From: Mucilaginibacter sp.
GTDB taxonomy: Bacteria; Bacteroidota; Bacteroidia; Sphingobacteriales; Sphingobacteriaceae
DNA: 15,250 nt
Reading direction: 5' to 3'
Assembly (NCBI GenBank): GCA_028288315.1
Contig: JAQBNY010000081.1
Coordinates: 1-15,250, forward strand
Part shown: in pieces, positions 13,809-15,250 of the stretch
How the letters are laid out: the number at the start of each line of letters is the position of its first letter
Position numbering within the stretch: the first letter of the stretch is position 1
Position numbers and translations under genes: made by a program
Notes under the pieces: generated by a model
The model's database searches: none
What the model saw: only the letters and a program-made list of their open reading frames with translations
Told to the model about the DNA's origin: nothing

Positions 13809-15047
13809 TTAAGCCACCTTTAACTTTTTAAGGTCAGATTTTTCAAACTTCTCTCTTGCATAATCAAGGGTAACGTTTAATCGTTTCATATCCTTTTTAG
13901 ACGGAAACTCAAACATGGCATCAATCATTATAGCTTCGCATATAGAGCGTAAGCCACGGGCACCTAATTTAAATTCCATAGCCTTATCTACCACAAAATC
14001 CAATACATCTGTATCAAACTCTAACTTAACACCCTCATATTCAAACAGCTTTTTGTATTGTTTTAACAGAGAATTTTTAGGCTCAGTAAGGATGTTATGC
14101 AAAGCTTCCCTATCCAGCGGATTAAGGTATGTAAGCACAGGTAAACGGCCAATTAGTTCGGGTATTAAGCCAAAAGATTTCAAATCTTGCGGAGTAATGT
14201 ATTTATAAAGGTTTTTCATATCAACCTCGCCATCATTACCCTTTAGTTTGTAACCTACCGTTTGTGTACGCAAGCGGTTAGCTATTTTCCTGTCAATACC
14301 ATCAAAGGCACCACCGCAAATAAACAAGATGTTGCTGGTATTTACCGTGATCATTTTTTGATCGGGATGTTTACGGCCACCTTGTGGTGGTACATTAACC
14401 ATAGTACCTTCCAGTATTTTCAGCAATGCCTGTTGCACGCCTTCGCCGCTTACATCACGTGTGATAGATGCATTATCACTTTTGCGGGCAATTTTATCTA
14501 CCTCATCAATATATACAATGCCTCGTTCGGCAATATTTACATCATAATCTGCAGATTGCAATAAACGGGTTAGTATGCTTTCCACATCCTCACCTACATA
14601 GCCGGCTTCTGTTAGTACTGTAGCATCGCATATGCAAAATGGAACATTAAGCACTTTAGCCAGGGTTTTTGCCAATAAGGTTTTACCAGTACCAGTCTCG
14701 CCCACCATAATGATGTTTGATTTTTCAATCTCCACCTCATCTTTATCAACACGCTGGTTTAACCGCTTGTAATGGTTGTATACTGCTACCGATAACACTT
14801 TTTTAGCATCGTCCTGGCCAATAATATATTGGTCAAGATGTGCTTTTATTTCAGTAGGTTTCAGTATAGCAGGTGCAGCCGGAGATGCTTTTACTTTACG
14901 TACCTTCAACTCTTCGGCAAGTATCTCGTTAGCCTGGTTCACACATTTATCACAAATGTGCGCGTCAAGGCCGGCTATCAGCATCAGGGAATCCTGTTTA
15001 CCTGCGCCACAAAACGAGCACCTGATCTCCTTGCTGTTCTTATTCAT
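13809..15047 (-). CDS. clpX: ATP-dependent Clp protease ATPase subunit ClpX
   Basis: ClpX is the hexameric AAA+ unfoldase that feeds substrates into ClpP. The 412-residue length is normal. The N-terminal zinc-binding domain has C10, C13, C32 and C35 (CSFC, CDKC). The AAA+ core shows Walker A GETGTGKT (116-123), pore-loop-1 GYVGED (149-154), Walker B IVYIDE (177-182), the pore-2 and sensor region RDVSGEGVQQALLKILEG (197-214), GGAFDG (245-250) and the late sensor motif GARGLRS. The ClpP-docking tripeptide, IGF in E. coli, appears as VGY (264-266) in a loop shorter than in E. coli. ATG 15047 starts the family N-terminus. It follows clpP with an 89-bp gap. Confidence 0.97.
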   Translation of the reverse strand: MNKNSKEIRCSFCGAGKQDSLMLIAGLDAHICDKCVNQANEILAEELKVRKVKASPAAPAILKPTEIKAHLDQYIIGQDDAKKVLSVAVYNHYKRLNQRVDKDEVEIEKSNIIMVGETGTGKTLLAKTLAKVLNVPFCICDATVLTEAGYVGEDVESILTRLLQSADYDVNIAERGIVYIDEVDKIARKSDNASITRDVSGEGVQQALLKILEGTMVNVPPQGGRKHPDQKMITVNTSNILFICGGAFDGIDRKIANRLRTQTVGYKLKGNDGEVDMKNLYKYITPQDLKSFGLIPELIGRLPVLTYLNPLDREALHNILTEPKNSLLKQYKKLFEYEGVKLEFDTDVLDFVVDKAMEFKLGARGLRSICEAIMIDAMFEFPSKKDMKRLNVTLDYAREKFEKSDLKKLKVA

Positions 15048-15136
15048 CTGCTTGTAAATTTATCTAAAATAATCAATAGTTTGTTCATAACACAGTGCCA
15101 ACGTATTAAACTACAATGTTATAACACAGTAATTAA

Positions 15137-15250
15137 TTATTGTTTGCTTCCTTTTAAAATTTCATCAACCATACCAAATTCTTTTGCTTCTTCAGCAATC
15201 ATCCAATGGTCGCGGTCTGATGCATCCCAAACTGCCTGATAATCGGCACC
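15137..15250 (-). CDS. clpP: ATP-dependent Clp protease proteolytic subunit ClpP, C-terminal end (partial)
   Basis: On the minus strand a frame open from base 15250 encodes 37 residues and stops at TAA (15139-15137): GADYQAVWDASDRDHWMIAEEAKEFGMVDEILKGSKQ. The D-x-DRD-x-WM...EA.E(F/Y)G(M/L)(V/I)D.I pattern is the characteristic end of ClpP; the last catalytic Asp lies before this region, outside the window, as do Ser and His. It is too short for automatic gene finding but is supported by the family match and by its place directly upstream of clpX. The 89-bp gap to clpX holds two copies of ATAACACAGT (15087-15096, 15121-15130) and no clear promoter. Confidence 0.9.
   Translation of the reverse strand, partial: GADYQAVWDASDRDHWMIAEEAKEFGMVDEILKGSKQ

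Noticed and set aside
13915..15057. Plus-strand open frames opposite clpX
   Set aside because: They are antisense shadows of a strongly conserved gene, with Ser/Thr-rich meaningless peptides.
15087..15130. ATAACACAGT direct repeat in the clpX-clpP gap as a regulatory pair
   Set aside because: Ten-base repeats in AT-rich DNA can occur by chance; no promoter box is clearly associated, so it is only mentioned with clpP.
1..15250. A defence island, prophage, integrated element or secondary-metabolite cluster
   Set aside because: All genes are housekeeping or common Bacteroidota families, composition looks even, and no integrase, transposase, nuclease, toxin or large synthase is present.

Overview
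The window is an ordinary, densely packed chromosomal segment of a Bacteroidota bacterium, most likely of the Sphingobacteriaceae (Mucilaginibacter/Pedobacter type). That placement is an inference from protein families typical of the phylum (DUF2520 protein next to KdsC and Maf, DUF4290 upstream of murA, short AMP nucleosidase, DUF486 protein), weak Shine-Dalgarno signals, a good TTTG/TAnnTTTG promoter, and dispersed inverted repeats in the gaps. I see no phage, IS transposase, CRISPR, rRNA or tRNA gene. No stretch over 300 bp lacks a gene; the longest gap is about 250 bp (6488-6738).

Layout: 1-423 (+) is the 3' end of an M1-family metallopeptidase. It converges on a five-gene minus-strand operon read from 3238 down to 594: DUF2520 dehydrogenase-like protein, [2Fe-2S] ferredoxin fdx, iscX, kdsC-like phosphatase, maf. 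Divergent from it are a YbjQ-family protein (3428-3763, +) and an M20 dipeptidase (3908-5278, +). The dipeptidase converges on an L-Ala-D/L-Glu-type dipeptide epimerase (5381-6487, -). A good Bacteroidota promoter then precedes DUF4290 and murA (6739-8888, +), followed by a GT39-like membrane glycosyltransferase (9054-10610, +) and a DUF486 membrane protein (10706-11077, +). The rest is minus strand: a cystathionine beta-synthase-like enzyme with CBS domains (11267-12628), AMP nucleosidase (12816-13676), clpX (13809-15047) and the 3' end of clpP (15137-15250).

Functional themes: cell envelope and murein (murA, dipeptide epimerase plus dipeptidase, kdsC for LPS Kdo, GT39), Fe-S biogenesis accessory factors (fdx-iscX), house-cleaning (maf, amn) and ClpXP proteolysis.

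The most checkable biological points are MurA with Asp in place of the fosfomycin-target Cys, an fdx-iscX pair separated from any visible ISC scaffold genes, a ClpX with VGY at the ClpP-docking tripeptide, and a strikingly regular occurrence of inverted repeats in the gaps, two of which show compensatory base changes between copies. I did not find a convincing wholly new multi-gene system.
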